Below the pieces are notes generated by a model that searched no databases, was not told where the DNA came from, and was given only the letters and a program-made list of their open reading frames with translations. A program made the position numbers and the translations under genes. From Kovacikia minuta CCNUW1 (lineage in GTDB: Bacteria > Cyanobacteriota > Cyanobacteriia > Leptolyngbyales > Leptolyngbyaceae): a stretch of DNA of 64,000 nt. Shown here one piece after another: positions 48,160 through 57,209 of this stretch. Every line of letters starts with the position of its first letter. The first letter of the stretch is position 1. The stretch is from assembly GCF_020091585.1 (NCBI RefSeq), contig NZ_CP083582.1, positions 5,652,536 to 5,716,535 of the forward strand, given 5' to 3'.

Positions 48160-50202
48160 ATGAACCAAAAAGTAATATCGGGCTCCCGAAACGTGGCGAT
48201 CGTGGGTCCCTATCTGAGTGGTAAAACCACCCTGCTAGAAAGTATCTTGTCCGTAACTGGAGCCATTACCCGTAAGGGCAGAATTCAGGACAAAAATACC
48301 GTGGGAGATAGCGCATCAGAAGCCCGCGATCGCCAGATGAGTGTGGAAATTAACGCCGCCAGTACTGAGTACGGCGGCGTTCGTTTTACGTTTTTGGATT
48401 GTCCTGGTTCGGTTGAATTTGCCCAGGAAACCTACAACGCCCTGATTGGAGTAGACGCCGTTGTTATTGTCTGTGAACCGGTCGCCGATCGGGTGCTGAC
48501 GCTCTCTCCTGTGTTTAAATTCCTGGATGATTGGCAAATTCCCCATCTGGTCTTCATCAACAAGATGGATCGGGCAGATATGGACTTTATGGATGTGCTG
48601 AACGCCTTGAAGACAGTCTCCAGTCGTCCCCTGGTGGCACATCAGTATCCGATCGGCAAAGGCGAAAAACTGGTGGGTTTCATCGACCTCGTGACTGAGC
48701 AGGCATACCACTACCATCCCGGCGCACCCGCTGACCCTGTACCCCTGCCAGAGTCACTTCGAGACCAGGAAAAATCTGCCCGTGCAGAAATGTTGGAAAC
48801 TCTGGCAGAATTTGACGATCATCTGCTGGAAGAACTATTAGAAGATATTGAACCGCCCCAGGAAGAAATTTTCCAGGACTTGAAGATGGAACTGGGAGCA
48901 GACCAGATTGTTCCTGTTTTTGTTGGGGTAGCAGACCAGGACTTTGGGGTACGTCCCCTGTTGCAAGCCCTCCTGCGGGAAGCCCCCGAACCCGGAACCA
49001 CCGCAGAAAACCGTGGCATTACATTAAGTGGTAGCGCCCCCCTAGCTCAAGTGCTAAAAACCTACTGTACAGCCCAAAGCGGGAAGCTCTCGCTGGTGCG
49101 CGTCTGGCAGGGAACCCTCACAGATGGGATGACTTTGAACGGAATCCGGCTTGGTGGTATTTACCGTCTCATGGGTCAACAGCAGCAGAGCTTAAACAGT
49201 GCTGAAGTCGGCGAGATTGTCGCACTTGGTCGCCTGGAAGGAATTAAAACGGGAGATACATTAACCACAAACTCCTCCGCTAATCACGAGTTACCAAGGG
49301 CAGAGCAACTCGCTCCGGTATTTGCGCTGGCGATCGCCGCTGAAGCCCGCAGTGATGAAGTAAAACTGAGCAGTGCCCTGACCAAACTTCTGGAAGAAGA
49401 CCCCTCCCTCGCCTGGGAACAGCACGGCGATACCCATGAAGTCATTCTTTGGGGCCAGGGAGATATTCACCTGCAAGTGGCGCTCGATCGGCTCCGGCGC
49501 AAATATAACCTGCCCATGAGCACCCACCTGCCCCAGGTTCCTTACAAAGAAACGATTCGTAAGGTGGCAACCTCAATTCATGGACGCTACAAGCGGCAGA
49601 CCGGAGGACATGGTCAGTTCGGCGATGTTTATCTGGATATTCAGCCGCTACCCCGTGGGGAAGGGTTCAACTTTGGCGAAAAAATCGTCGGAGGAGTAGT
49701 GCCCCGGCAGTACATTCCAGCCGTGGAAACAGGTGTACGGGAATATTTGACGCATGGGCCACTGGGCTTCCCGGTGGTGGATGTGGCAGTCACCCTGACC
49801 AATGGTTCCTACCATACGGTTGATAGTTCGGAACAAGCCTTTAAGCAGGCAGCCCGGATTGCCATGCAGGAAGGAATGGCGAAGTGCCAGCCAACCCTGC
49901 TGGAACCCATCCTGAATGTTTCCATTTCCGTTCCATCAGACTTTACTTCCAAGGTGTTGCGTCTGGTCAGTGGACGGCGGGGACAAATTTTGGGCTACGA
50001 TGCCAAAGACACCTGGGCAGGTTGGGATCAGGTGGCTGCCCAAATTCCCCAGGCAGAGATGCATGACCTGATTGTGGAACTGCGATCGCTAACGATGGGC
50101 GTTGGCTTCTTCAATTGGGAATACGACCATCTGCAAGAGGTGCCCGACAAACTGGCGGAACGGGTACTTGCGACTACCAGCAATGGGCATAGCGGCAAGT
50201 AA
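48160..50202 (+). CDS. EF-G-like GTPase (second, diverged copy)
   Basis: 680 residues with the full five-domain EF-G layout but diverged from FusA. G1 is GPYLSGKTTLLESIL instead of [10 protein letters not shown]3 DCPG and G4 NKMD are kept; domain IV has QTGGHGQFGDVYLDIQPL and domain V ends GFFNWEYDHLQEVPDKLAE. The switch I region (RQMSVEINAASTEY) departs from the RGITI consensus. Such proteins occur as extra elongation-factor-G-like paralogues in many bacteria; roles in ribosome recycling or stress have been proposed for some. Monocistronic. Confidence 0.9.
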   Translation: MNQKVISGSRNVAIVGPYLSGKTTLLESILSVTGAITRKGRIQDKNTVGDSASEARDRQMSVEINAASTEYGGVRFTFLDCPGSVEFAQETYNALIGVDAVVIVCEPVADRVLTLSPVFKFLDDWQIPHLVFINKMDRADMDFMDVLNALKTVSSRPLVAHQYPIGKGEKLVGFIDLVTEQAYHYHPGAPADPVPLPESLRDQEKSARAEMLETLAEFDDHLLEELLEDIEPPQEEIFQDLKMELGADQIVPVFVGVADQDFGVRPLLQALLREAPEPGTTAENRGITLSGSAPLAQVLKTYCTAQSGKLSLVRVWQGTLTDGMTLNGIRLGGIYRLMGQQQQSLNSAEVGEIVALGRLEGIKTGDTLTTNSSANHELPRAEQLAPVFALAIAAEARSDEVKLSSALTKLLEEDPSLAWEQHGDTHEVILWGQGDIHLQVALDRLRRKYNLPMSTHLPQVPYKETIRKVATSIHGRYKRQTGGHGQFGDVYLDIQPLPRGEGFNFGEKIVGGVVPRQYIPAVETGVREYLTHGPLGFPVVDVAVTLTNGSYHTVDSSEQAFKQAARIAMQEGMAKCQPTLLEPILNVSISVPSDFTSKVLRLVSGRRGQILGYDAKDTWAGWDQVAAQIPQAEMHDLIVELRSLTMGVGFFNWEYDHLQEVPDKLAERVLATTSNGHSGK

Positions 50203-50271
50203 CCCAGGTTAAAAACTAACAACTGAGGACTGCAACATTCAGTCCTCAGTCTTCAATCAAATCTGGACTTA

Positions 50272-50593
50272 ATGGAACATTCAACTCATCCCAATTTAAA
50301 TAGTCTTCGTGGCACATCAATATCCTGTAAGGGCGTTTGGCCAAACGCCCCTATCTGATCTGTCGCATTTTCAATTCAAATTGGTATAGTCCCAAATCCT
50401 TAATTTTTACAGAATTAGGACTTACACAAACCATGGAACATTCAACTCATCCCAATTTAAATAGTCTTCGTGGCACATCAATATCCTGTAAGGGCGTTTG
50501 GCCAAACGCCCTTATCTGATCTCTCGCATTTTCAATTCAAATTGGTATAGTCCCAAATCCTTAATTTTTACAGAATTAGGACTTACACAAACC
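50272..50593. repeat. Two tandem 161-base units of a palindromic element
   Basis: Unit 1 is 50272-50432 and unit 2 is 50433-50593. They are nearly identical (I see two base differences). Each holds the GGGCGTTTGGCCAAACGCCC palindrome and the CAAATTGGTAT end found in inverse orientation at 15307-15406, and ends with ATTAGGACTTACACAAACC. The tandem arrangement suggests recent duplication. Confidence 0.85.
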
Positions 50594-50769
50594 TCGGAGT
50601 TTTATCCAGGAATCAAGCGTCGTGACTAATGGAGCGGCTTAAACCTCTGGGGTTGGGGTCGAAACGCTATGGAGACGCTTCGACGGAACGTTTCTACAGG
50701 GGCGAAGGGATCTTGATAAGGATTGAAATCGGTATTATCCAATTCGTGCTCCTTCGTTAGAGGGAGTAG

Positions 50770-51138
50770 TTAGAGGGAATCCCGGTAAGCTGTTATTTCG
50801 CTCACCTGGATTTCAACTGGCTCGCCTGCCCCTAGAGGTGGACAAACCCGAATGATGGCGCTACCTGAGAACTTTCCAAGTTGATTCCCAAGCGGCAGAA
50901 TATAGTTTAGTGCACGCCAGTGCGTTGCGATGACAGGTGAGCTAATTACCAGCGTCAAAATAGAGGCGTTGATGGTAACAGACCATTCGCACGTCGTCAG
51001 GAGTGATTGGGTAACACCATCGCAGCCTTCATACAAGCGCTTTGAGATCGCCTCCTCCAGTTGCCGCAGCAACATCTCATCCAAGTTCGTCATCTGGGCT
51101 GGAGGCAAATCATCGGAAGGCAAAGAGAGAGTAGACAT
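50770..51138 (-). CDS. Hypothetical protein
   Basis: About 122 residues from ATG 51138 (MSTLSLPSDD); an upstream ATG at 51156 is possible. A helical N-terminus (LDEMLLRQLEEAISKRLYEG) is followed by beta-rich segments (CEWSVTINASILTLVISSP and IIRVCPPLGAGEPVEIQVSE). No membrane segment or recognised domain is seen. It may be a small conserved cyanobacterial protein. It has no same-strand partner. Confidence 0.55.
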   Translation of the reverse strand: MSTLSLPSDDLPPAQMTNLDEMLLRQLEEAISKRLYEGCDGVTQSLLTTCEWSVTINASILTLVISSPVIATHWRALNYILPLGNQLGKFSGSAIIRVCPPLGAGEPVEIQVSEITAYRDSL

Positions 51139-51845
51139 CACAAACGCTCCTTTCATCGGCTACTGAAAAATTCTTGGCTGGCGATCGCCGTTGTCTTTTG
51201 ACGAACGCTTAAAACTACACCAGGCTACCCCCACCATTCCAGATAAAATTCCAGGCAACCTTTTCACAGATATATCCAGAGTAGAACCCGCTTCTCTCAG
51301 GAACCAGGGATCGCCATAATGTCTTCACAAACAGAGCCTGCTACTGATTTCTCTTAATTAGAGGCTTTCCTGGTGACCTGTATCGCTTCTGAATGTGACC
51401 AAGATCTTGCTTCAAAACTGCAATCATCACCTCGGAACTGAACCAGAAATGACATAACTAAATCACCTCATCATTGGCTGAAATCGTCATGGCCGGTTCA
51501 TTACTCAATAAAAACACGATTCTCCACGCGATCGCCATTACGCTCGCGATCGCGATCTTCTCCGGGCAATTTCCCTTAAACTCAATCCTCTCTCCATCAA
51601 TCCTGGATTTGAATTGGTTCGTCAGTCGGCTTACTTCCAATCCTTGATCAGGAAGTAGGGAAAGGTAGAAGGCAGACTTCAACATGAACGCTCAGCCGGA
51701 CGAGGGCAAAAGTCAGAGGGCAGAAATCAGAATTAACTCAAACTCAAAACACTTCCCCCACTCCCCGTTCCCCAACTCAAAACTTAAAACTCAAAACTCC
51801 TCCCCTACTCCTCACTACACTAAAGAGAGCGTTCAGATTGGGGCA
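51139..51845. other. Spacer with decayed sequence and simple repeats
   Basis: Contains a possible transposase remnant (51458-51685, minus) and, at 51700-51800, GTCAGAGGGCAGAA and AACTTAAAACTCAAAACTC repeats. These extend the downstream GTPase frame upstream without being real protein. Confidence 0.45.
51458..51685 (-). pseudogene. Possible transposase remnant
   Basis: A 75-codon frame whose middle (LTNQFKSRIDGERIEFKG, then EKIAIASVMAIAWRIVFLL) is faintly like the C-terminal catalytic-glutamate region of IS4/Tn5-type transposases (FKSGCRIEE..., IAWRxxxL). No terminal repeats or further transposase sequence are found around it. The similarity is weak and from memory, so a chance frame is possible. 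Confidence 0.25.
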
Positions 51846-53759
51846 ATGGTGCGACTAAAGATTTGGCAGTGGGTAGTGTTAGGATTGCCGATCGCGGCGA
51901 TCGTTGGATTCCTGATGGTGGCAGCGGGGTTTCAGATCCACGACTGGGGAATTAACTGGATCTGGGCAGTTGTGGTGATTCTTTTTGGGGGATGGCGCTG
52001 GTTGCTGGTGCGATGGACTCAACCCGCCTTAGCACAGGTGCGTGCGGTTGTAGCTGAGGTTACTGAGGATCTGGAAGCCCTCCCATCAGAGGCATCAAAG
52101 GTTCCTGCCAGTAATGCCTCCGAACAGGCGGAGGTCGCTCTACAAAAGATTTTAGAGGAAGCGCGGGAAGATCCCCCCCTGTGGGAGGACTGGAACACGT
52201 TTTGGCAGCGTTGTCAGAGTTTAGTAGCAGCGATCGCCCGTGCCTATTACCCCACGGAAGAACATCCCCTGCTTAACATTTACATTCCTCAAGCCTATTC
52301 GTTAATTCGGGGAACAGTGGATGACCTGGATCAGTGGATGCAAAAGCTTTCCCCCGCCTTAAACCAGGTTTCCATCGGACAGGCATACCGGGCATACCTG
52401 ATTTACCGAAAGTTAGAACCCTCTGCCCGCAAAGTCTGGCAGGTCTGGAACTGGGCACAGTGGATCTTAAATCCAGCAGCAGCAGTGGCAAGAACCGCAA
52501 CCCAGCGCCACAGTGATAAGGCAAATCAACAGCTTCTGGCAAATTTGGGTCAGCTTTTGCGGGAAGCTGCACTCAGTAATTTGGGCAGACAGGCGATCGC
52601 CCTCTATAGTGGGACGGCTCCTTCTGTGCAAGAACTTTCGCCTGCTGCCCCTGCTCTGCCCGAAGCGAAGACCCAAACCCTCCGGCACATTTTAGACCAG
52701 GCAGAATCGCCCTCAGTCGCCGAACAAAAACCCGTCAACATTCTGCTAGTGGGACGAACCGGTGCTGGCAAGAGTAGTTTAATTAACACCCTGTTTTTGT
52801 CCGATTTAGCGAAAGTGGACGTATTACCCAGTACTGATCGGATTCAGGACTATCACTGGCAGGCAAAAACCGGGGAAAGCCTAACCCTATGGGACAGCCC
52901 TGGTTATGAACAGTCAGACCGGGAAGATTTGCGCAACCAGGTACTCGAATACGGAACAAAGGCAGACCTGCTGCTGTTAGTGACGCCAGCCCTCGACCCA
53001 GCCCTGCAAATGGACGTGGATTTCCTTCAAGAAGCAAAGGAATTGGTAACCGATCTCCCTGCCATCTGTGTGGTGACTCAAGTCGATCGCCTGCGTCCGA
53101 TTCGCGAATGGAACCCGCCCTATGACTGGGAATGGGGCGATCGCCCAAAGGAAGTTGCGATCCGGGAAGCGACCCAATACCGTGCCAAGCTCCTGGGTGA
53201 CGATTGCAGTGCGGTATTGCCCATCGTGACCGCAGACCAGGCAAGCGGTCGTACTGCCTGGGGGAATGATCTGTTATCTGTGGCGCTGGTACAGACGATC
53301 GCTCCAGCGAAACAACTCCGACTTGCCCGCTTTCTCCGCAACCTGGAAGCCCGCACCCTGGGAGCCGCCAAGATCATCGACCATTACACCTTTCTGATGA
53401 CCACCACTCAGGGACTCACCGCTTTACTCAAAAGCCCTGTCCTTACCTTCCTCTCTACCCTGACAACAGGCGCACCCACTCTGGCATATCTGCTGGCGGA
53501 AAAAATTCCCGTCGAGCAATTGCCGATCGTGATTGGCAAACTCCAGATGGCGTATGAGCTATTCTCCCTGTTGAACGCGGGGGAACCTGAAGCCCGTAAT
53601 TTTGACCTGCTTTCCCTCTGGCCCCTGCTGCTGGAAAATGAGGCTGCCCCCGATCGCAACGCCTGGGCATTCGGTCACGCCGTTACCGAGTTTTTGACCC
53701 AAACTCTTACCCAGGAGCAGTTGCAGGAGCGATTTAAGTATTATCTGAGTCAATCGTAA
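51846..53759 (+). CDS. Membrane-anchored Era/dynamin-like GTPase
   Basis: About 637 residues from ATG 51846 (MVRLKIWQWVV). An earlier in-frame ATG (51684) adds only simple-repeat-encoded residues and is not credible. Two membrane helices (VVLGLPIAAIVGFLMVAAGF and WIWAVVVILFGGWRWLLV) form the N-terminus. A helical region follows, then a GTPase domain: G1 LLVGRTGAGKSSLINTLF near 300, G3 LWDSPGYEQ near 348, and TQVD near 409 in the NKxD position. The C-terminus is hydrophobic and helical. This resembles cyanobacterial YcjX/DUF697-like GTPases possibly involved in membrane remodelling. It is convergent with the two-gene module on its right. Confidence 0.8.
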   Translation: MVRLKIWQWVVLGLPIAAIVGFLMVAAGFQIHDWGINWIWAVVVILFGGWRWLLVRWTQPALAQVRAVVAEVTEDLEALPSEASKVPASNASEQAEVALQKILEEAREDPPLWEDWNTFWQRCQSLVAAIARAYYPTEEHPLLNIYIPQAYSLIRGTVDDLDQWMQKLSPALNQVSIGQAYRAYLIYRKLEPSARKVWQVWNWAQWILNPAAAVARTATQRHSDKANQQLLANLGQLLREAALSNLGRQAIALYSGTAPSVQELSPAAPALPEAKTQTLRHILDQAESPSVAEQKPVNILLVGRTGAGKSSLINTLFLSDLAKVDVLPSTDRIQDYHWQAKTGESLTLWDSPGYEQSDREDLRNQVLEYGTKADLLLLVTPALDPALQMDVDFLQEAKELVTDLPAICVVTQVDRLRPIREWNPPYDWEWGDRPKEVAIREATQYRAKLLGDDCSAVLPIVTADQASGRTAWGNDLLSVALVQTIAPAKQLRLARFLRNLEARTLGAAKIIDHYTFLMTTTQGLTALLKSPVLTFLSTLTTGAPTLAYLLAEKIPVEQLPIVIGKLQMAYELFSLLNAGEPEARNFDLLSLWPLLLENEAAPDRNAWAFGHAVTEFLTQTLTQEQLQERFKYYLSQS

Positions 53760-53824
53760 AAGGCAGAGAGCAGAAGACTGCATGTTAAGGGAGTTATAGC
53801 GATCTTCGCTCCGTGTTTCTAGAT

Positions 53825-54265
53825 TTAGCTTTTACAAACCATAACACCCGTTCCACAAACTACAACTTGCCTAGAGAAATCCTCAGATGCCTGACAAGCT
53901 TCAGCATGGATCTGCTCAATTTTCTCGCGAAGAAGCTGAACAAGTGTTTGACTTTCTTCAACAAAACATAAAACATCTGAATAAGTATAAACGTGACCAT
54001 TTATTAGATGCCATCTGCGCGTTTTGTAGAGTTGGTCATAGAATCGCTGAATCTGTAATCTGATGAAAATGCTAATAAAGTTGTTAAGATCAGCATCTAA
54101 TGCTCCCAAGGCATGGAGTTTAGCGAGAGCTTCATGGAAAAGACCGTCCACATCTCCAGCACGAATTTCGTTCAGGACATTTCGCCAGAATATGTCCCAA
54201 CCTGAGCCAGAACAGAGCAGTGCTTCAATTTCGTTGAGAAGACCACGGGCTTGATCAATATTCAT
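53825..54265 (-). CDS. Unknown helical protein, partner of 54320-55243
   Basis: 146 residues, almost entirely predicted helix (INEDQ-poor start MNIDQARGLLNEIEALLCSG, then LHALGALDADLNNFISIFIR, FYDQLYKTRRWHL and ETLVQLLREKIEQIH-like SQTLVQLLREKIEQIHAEA). No signal peptide, membrane helix or known motif is seen. It starts 54 bases after the stop of the upstream gene on the same strand, so the two are probably one operon. Small helical proteins directly downstream of nuclease-like toxins are often immunity or antitoxin partners; that role here is inference. Confidence 0.55.
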   Translation of the reverse strand: MNIDQARGLLNEIEALLCSGSGWDIFWRNVLNEIRAGDVDGLFHEALAKLHALGALDADLNNFISIFIRLQIQRFYDQLYKTRRWHLINGHVYTYSDVLCFVEESQTLVQLLREKIEQIHAEACQASEDFSRQVVVCGTGVMVCKS

Positions 54266-54319
54266 TGCAGAATTACCTGAAATTTCAAGAATTGTTTATT
54301 GCTGAGCTAGAGCAAAAAG

Positions 54320-55243
54320 CTAGCTGTAGAGGTATTCCATAACTTGCTTGTCAAAACTCTCGAAGAATTGAGTGTCTTGACGATGCACTTCCTCAAGAAG
54401 AGCATTACGTTTAGCGAATGCATGGTGATCAAGAATTTGACCAACCTGATTAACGAGTTGAAAGGCACCAACCGCAATGAGCGGCACAGAAATAACATTT
54501 AAGACAGGAATAAATGCAGGAATAAATGCAGGAACGGCAGTAAACAGACCACTACTTACAGCTCCTATAGCAGCTCCCTGAATAGCATCTAGAAAAACCG
54601 CTGAGATCACCTCATCTATCTCTATTTCGCCCCGCTCAACTGCCAGAAAGTGTTCTAAGCCTGAAATTAGTGTGGCAGCAACAGCCCCAGTAACTGCACC
54701 GATAGCAGCGGCGTTACTGATTTCAGCCATCGCAGCCTTAAACTGATAATTGCTAGTTGCCTGATTAGGGTTTTTAGCTCCTTTGCTAACTTCAGAAGTA
54801 GAAACGTTAGATTCTTTGACCTTGGCATTCGTCGGTTTTTGGGTTTGCCCCTTCGGAGTTCTAATCTCTTGTTTTCCGTAAGCTCCACTCTTAACCGCAT
54901 TATCTGCTGGACGGGAATTAAGTTTTAGCTGTTGCTCTTGGATCACATTGCCAGAAGGTCTGGATTTAATCTGAATATCAGGAGAGTTCTTTCCATTGGT
55001 ACCGGGAACTTCAACCTTATATCTGCCTCCCAAGTTGATCTGCTGATCCATCGCATCCAGAAACTCAAAAGCGAACCCCTCTCTAGAAGGGGCTGGAGCA
55101 TTTCCTATGCGGGACATTTTCGCCTTGAATTGAGAGCCGATGGCTCGAACATTCTGAGATATGAATCGAGCATCTCCATTAGCTTGAAAACTAAAACCAG
55201 CAGAGATCTGCGAACTGGCAAATTTTTCGTCAGTGTCCCTCAT
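54320..55243 (-). CDS. Unknown protein with possible PD-(D/E)XK nuclease-like domain and glycine-zipper membrane tail
   Basis: 307 residues. Residues about 40-130 read like a toxin-type restriction-endonuclease fold: Glu60 in REGFAFEFLDA, Asp89 in NSPDIQIKS, and Gln105-Lys107 in EQQLKLNS, the spacing expected for E...D...QxK. A threonine/serine/lysine-rich linker follows. Residues about 175-275 are hydrophobic with glycine/alanine zippers (AAAIGAVTGAVAATLISGL and IQGAAIGAVSSGLF) and a proline-rich membrane-like stretch (FIPAFIPVLNVISVPLIAVG). No signal peptide. The family is unknown to me and the nuclease assignment is pattern recognition only. Confidence 0.55.
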   Translation of the reverse strand: MRDTDEKFASSQISAGFSFQANGDARFISQNVRAIGSQFKAKMSRIGNAPAPSREGFAFEFLDAMDQQINLGGRYKVEVPGTNGKNSPDIQIKSRPSGNVIQEQQLKLNSRPADNAVKSGAYGKQEIRTPKGQTQKPTNAKVKESNVSTSEVSKGAKNPNQATSNYQFKAAMAEISNAAAIGAVTGAVAATLISGLEHFLAVERGEIEIDEVISAVFLDAIQGAAIGAVSSGLFTAVPAFIPAFIPVLNVISVPLIAVGAFQLVNQVGQILDHHAFAKRNALLEEVHRQDTQFFESFDKQVMEYLYS

Positions 55244-55343
55244 TGCTATTCAGTGTAGACAATATTCTTTAATACACAGCCTGTTCCTGCAATTACGGAC
55301 ACTCCAGGGGTAACAATAACTACTCTCAAATTCCCAATCTTGA

Positions 55344-57024
55344 CTAATCGCGTTGTAGGCGCGATCGCCCAATGCTCAAACTCAGCAAAATCACGGGCAC
55401 TAACCCGACCAGAACGATCGCCAGCGCTGAACCAGAGGCTTCCGCCAAGCGCTCATCGGATGCCAGGTTATAGACCCGTACTGCCAGCGTATCGAAGTTG
55501 AACGGACGGATGATCAGGGTCGCGGGCAGTTCCTTCATCACGTCTACAAAGACTAAAACTGCCGCAGTCAATAACCCTCCCCCCATCAACGGCGTATGAA
55601 CCCGTAGCAATGTACTACCTGCCCCGTGCCCCAAACTGCGGGCGGCATCATCCAAGCTGGGTTTGATTTTGATCAGGCTGGCGTCTACGGAATTGAACGA
55701 CACCGCCAGAAACCGAACCAGATAGGCAAAGATTAGAGCGGCGATCGTGCCGCTCAGCAGCAGCCCAGTAGAAACCCCAAAGGTCGTTTTCATCCAGGTG
55801 TCCACGGTGTTATCGAGTGCGCCCAGGGGAACCAGCGTCCCAACCGCAATGACGGCTCCCGGTACGGCATAACCCATTGCAGCAGTTTGAGTTGCCAACC
55901 GCATTCCCAGGTTGGGGGATAGGCGTAATCCGTATGCCATCACGATCGCAATCAAAACTGCCAGCCCTGCCGTTAGGGATGCCAGGGTGAGGCTATTTAT
56001 AGCAAACGTCCAGAAGTCTTGATTGAAGGTCTGACTGGGTTCTGCGACTGCCATCTGAAGCAGAACGCCAGCGGGCACCAGAAAGCCAAGTCCCCACGGG
56101 CAGGAGGCAGGCAAACAGGGCAGCGATCGCCCGCAGTCCCTTAAGCCTGTAGGTGGGCAATTGTTGGGTGCGGGCGGCGGTTTGATAGTAGCGCGCCTGT
56201 CCACGCGACCATCGCTCTAGCAGCACCAACCAGAAAACAAACAGCAGCAACATCGCAGAAAGTTGGGACGCTGCCTGACGTTCGCCCATGCCAAACCAGG
56301 TGCGATAGATGCCCGTGGTAAAGGTATCCACGGAAAAAAACTGAACGGTGCCGTAGTCCGCCAGTGTTTCCATCAAGACGAGGGAGAGACCAGCGGCGAT
56401 CGCTGGACGCGCCAGCGGCAACGCCACCCTTAAAAAGCTCCGCCACGGACTGCATCCCAGGCTGCGGCTAGCTTCCACAATAGAGACTGCCTGGGATAAA
56501 AAGGCAGTTCGCGCCAGGAGGTAGACATAGGGATAGAAAACCAGGGTCAGCATGGCGATCGCGCCCCCCAGCGATCGCACATTTGGAAACCAGTAATCCT
56601 GCACACTCTTCCAACCAAAAGCTGTCCGGAGGGCTGTCTGAACAGGACCATAGAATGCCAGAAAATCGGTATAGGTGTATGCCAGGATGTAGGCTGGTGC
56701 TGCCAGTGGTAACAACAGTAACCATTCCAATAAACGGCTACCGGGGAAGCGGCACATCGTCACTAACCAGGCGGTTCCTGTCCCAATCACTCCTACCCCA
56801 ACACTTACTCCCAGCATTAGCCAGAGGGAGTTGGCAATGTAGGTTGGCAAAACGGTTTCCGCCAGGTGCTTCCAAATCTCGCCTGTGCCTGTGCCACCGA
56901 TCAGGTTACTTAAAATGAAGAGGACAGGCAGGGAGAGGATGGCGGCGATCACGACGACCAGTCCAGTCCAGAGGGTGTAGGGTGTAGGGTGTAGGGGATG
57001 GAGGATGGGGAAAGAAGACTTCAT
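55344..57024 (-). CDS. futB: Ferric iron ABC transporter permease, +1 frameshift
   Basis: About 559 codons with two fused six-helix permease halves, each carrying an EAA-type loop for the ATPase: EASRSLGCSPWRSFLRVALP in the first and DDAARSLGHGAGSTLLRVHTP in the second. The frame breaks at 56092-56095 (GGGG for GGG): FACLLPVG continues as LGFLVPAGVLLQMAV. It belongs to the FbpB/FutB/SfuB family that imports Fe3+ across the cytoplasmic membrane. The first codons include a CACCCTA simple repeat (LHPLHPTPYTLW). It is divergent from the ATPase gene at 57210. The periplasmic iron-binding protein is not in the window. Confidence 0.87.
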
Positions 57025-57209
57025 GGATGCGGGTGAATTCAGAAATCACGGTAGCATGGTTCCGGAGTTTATTGATGTTATTTCTCAATAGCCCGAAACC
57101 TTTAGCGTCGTTTTTTTGACTCAGAAGGCAGAGGGCAAATGGAGCCAGCAGAAGACACCCTCTGCTTTTTTCTGGATAACCGTTATCAGCCAATCCCACG
57201 GGAACGTTT

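Noticed and set aside
51684-51845. Extended N-terminus of the GTPase
   Set aside because: The added 54 residues come from AACTCAAA and GGCAGAA simple repeats; ATG 51846 starts directly before the membrane helices.
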